Assembly (NCBI GenBank): GCA_007131895.1
Contig: SLPR01000028.1
Coordinates: forward strand, 1-15,066
Source: Bacteroidales bacterium
GTDB taxonomy: Bacteria > Bacteroidota > Bacteroidia > Bacteroidales > UBA7960
Length of the DNA: 15,066 bases
Direction: 5' to 3'
Position 1 is the first letter of the stretch, and each line of letters starts with the position of its first letter. The position numbers and the translations under genes were made by a program. Positions 14,686 to 15,066 of the stretch are shown piece after piece. Under the pieces are notes generated by a model. It did not search any database and was not told the origin of the DNA. It worked only from the letters and a program-made list of their open reading frames with translations.

Positions 14686-15066
14686 ATGAAGCCTCATCTT
14701 ACATCTATCAGCGACATTGCCAAGGCATTAGGAGTTTCTGCATCCACCGTTTCAAGGGCGCTGAAAGATCATCCTGATATCAGTGAAGCCACAAGGGAAA
14801 AGATAAAAGCATTTGCTGTTAAGGTGAATTAACGGCCCAATGCCTTAGCTCTTAGCCTGAAAAAACAAGTTTCCCATACCATCGGGATTGTGATACCTGA
14901 AATAGTTCACCACTTCTTTTCCTCCATTATCAGTGGGATTGAAGATATTGCCTACAGCAAAGGCTATAGGGTAATGATTTGTCAGTCCAACGAAGATTTC
15001 CGTCGCGAAGAGATGAATGTTGAGGCATTGCTTGACCATCGTGTAGATGGCCTGTTGGTTTGTACC
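14686..15066 (+). pseudogene. LacI-family transcriptional regulator with an in-frame stop at codon 49 (3' end outside window)
   Basis: The frame from ATG 14686 encodes a LacI-type DNA-binding domain: S-I-S-D-I-A-K-A-L-G-V-S-A-S-T-V-S-R-A-L at residues 7-26, then S-E-A-T-R-E-K-I-K-A. Codon 49 is TAA (14830-14832), where the family has Tyr before R-P-N-A-L-A. The same frame then continues open for 78 codons to the window edge. It reads R-P-N-A-L-A-L-S-L-K-K-Q and the start of the sugar-binding domain (T-I-G-I-V-I-P-E-I, then V-D-G-L-L-V). A single base change from TAT or TAC explains it. A 48-residue product would keep the helix-turn-helix but lose the hinge helix and the ligand and dimerisation domain. 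The gene is divergent from the sus operon and is its likely regulator. A sequencing error remains possible. The end of the gene is not seen. Confidence 0.8.

Noticed and set aside
14830..14832. TAA in the LacI-family gene as a recoded codon
   Set aside because: TAA ends the ABC ATPase and the sigma-54 activator in this window, and no recoding structure or suppressor was seen; a nonsense change or sequencing error is simpler.

Overview
The window looks like a chromosomal segment of a Bacteroidota (Bacteroidetes) bacterium. It carries a SusC/SusD outer-membrane glycan uptake pair, lipoproteins with Bacteroidota-style signals (a short K-rich start and a Cys near residue 20), weak Shine-Dalgarno sequences, and several matches to the Bacteroidota promoter element TAnnTTTG. 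G+C is moderate. The lineage below phylum cannot be fixed from the sequence alone.

Left part (1-4440). The window opens inside an ABC-transporter ATPase with a molybdate/tungstate-type TOBE tail. After 41 bases it is followed on the same strand by a sigma-54-dependent AcoR-like activator (GAF-PAS-AAA+-HTH). A GT4-type glycosyltransferase converges on it from the minus strand. The divergent intergenic region upstream of the glycosyltransferase drives a small basic protein of 58 residues (4264-4440) that I do not recognise. It has a promoter-like element and a ribosome binding site.

Middle (4441-6330). A 371-base non-coding stretch precedes a lipoprotein alkaline phosphatase of the PhoA family with its catalytic and metal ligands in place. 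It ends at a strong hairpin flanked by A and T tracts that can act as a bidirectional terminator against the convergent sus operon.

Right part (6329-15066). A compact starch/maltodextrin utilisation locus is read on the minus strand in the order susC-like, susD-like, susE-like, GH13 neopullulanase/cyclomaltodextrinase-like. The SusCD complex should bind and import oligosaccharide through the outer membrane. The SusE-like lipoprotein should add starch-binding sites, and the GH13 enzyme should cleave the oligosaccharide in the periplasm. Two RNA hairpins divide the operon: a perfect 13-bp stem after susD, and a terminator-like GC stem with a T tract between susE and the GH13 gene.

A divergent LacI-family regulator starts at 14686 and runs off the window. 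Its reading frame has a TAA at codon 49, exactly where the family has the Tyr of Y-R-P-N-A, so it appears to be interrupted. Between it and susC lies a 14-bp perfect LacI-type operator palindrome. The palindrome leads into five TTTGC(G/A) half-sites spaced at exactly 12 bp. This operator array, together with the broken regulator, is the most interesting signal in the window. I see no tRNA, rRNA, CRISPR array, transposase or phage gene.
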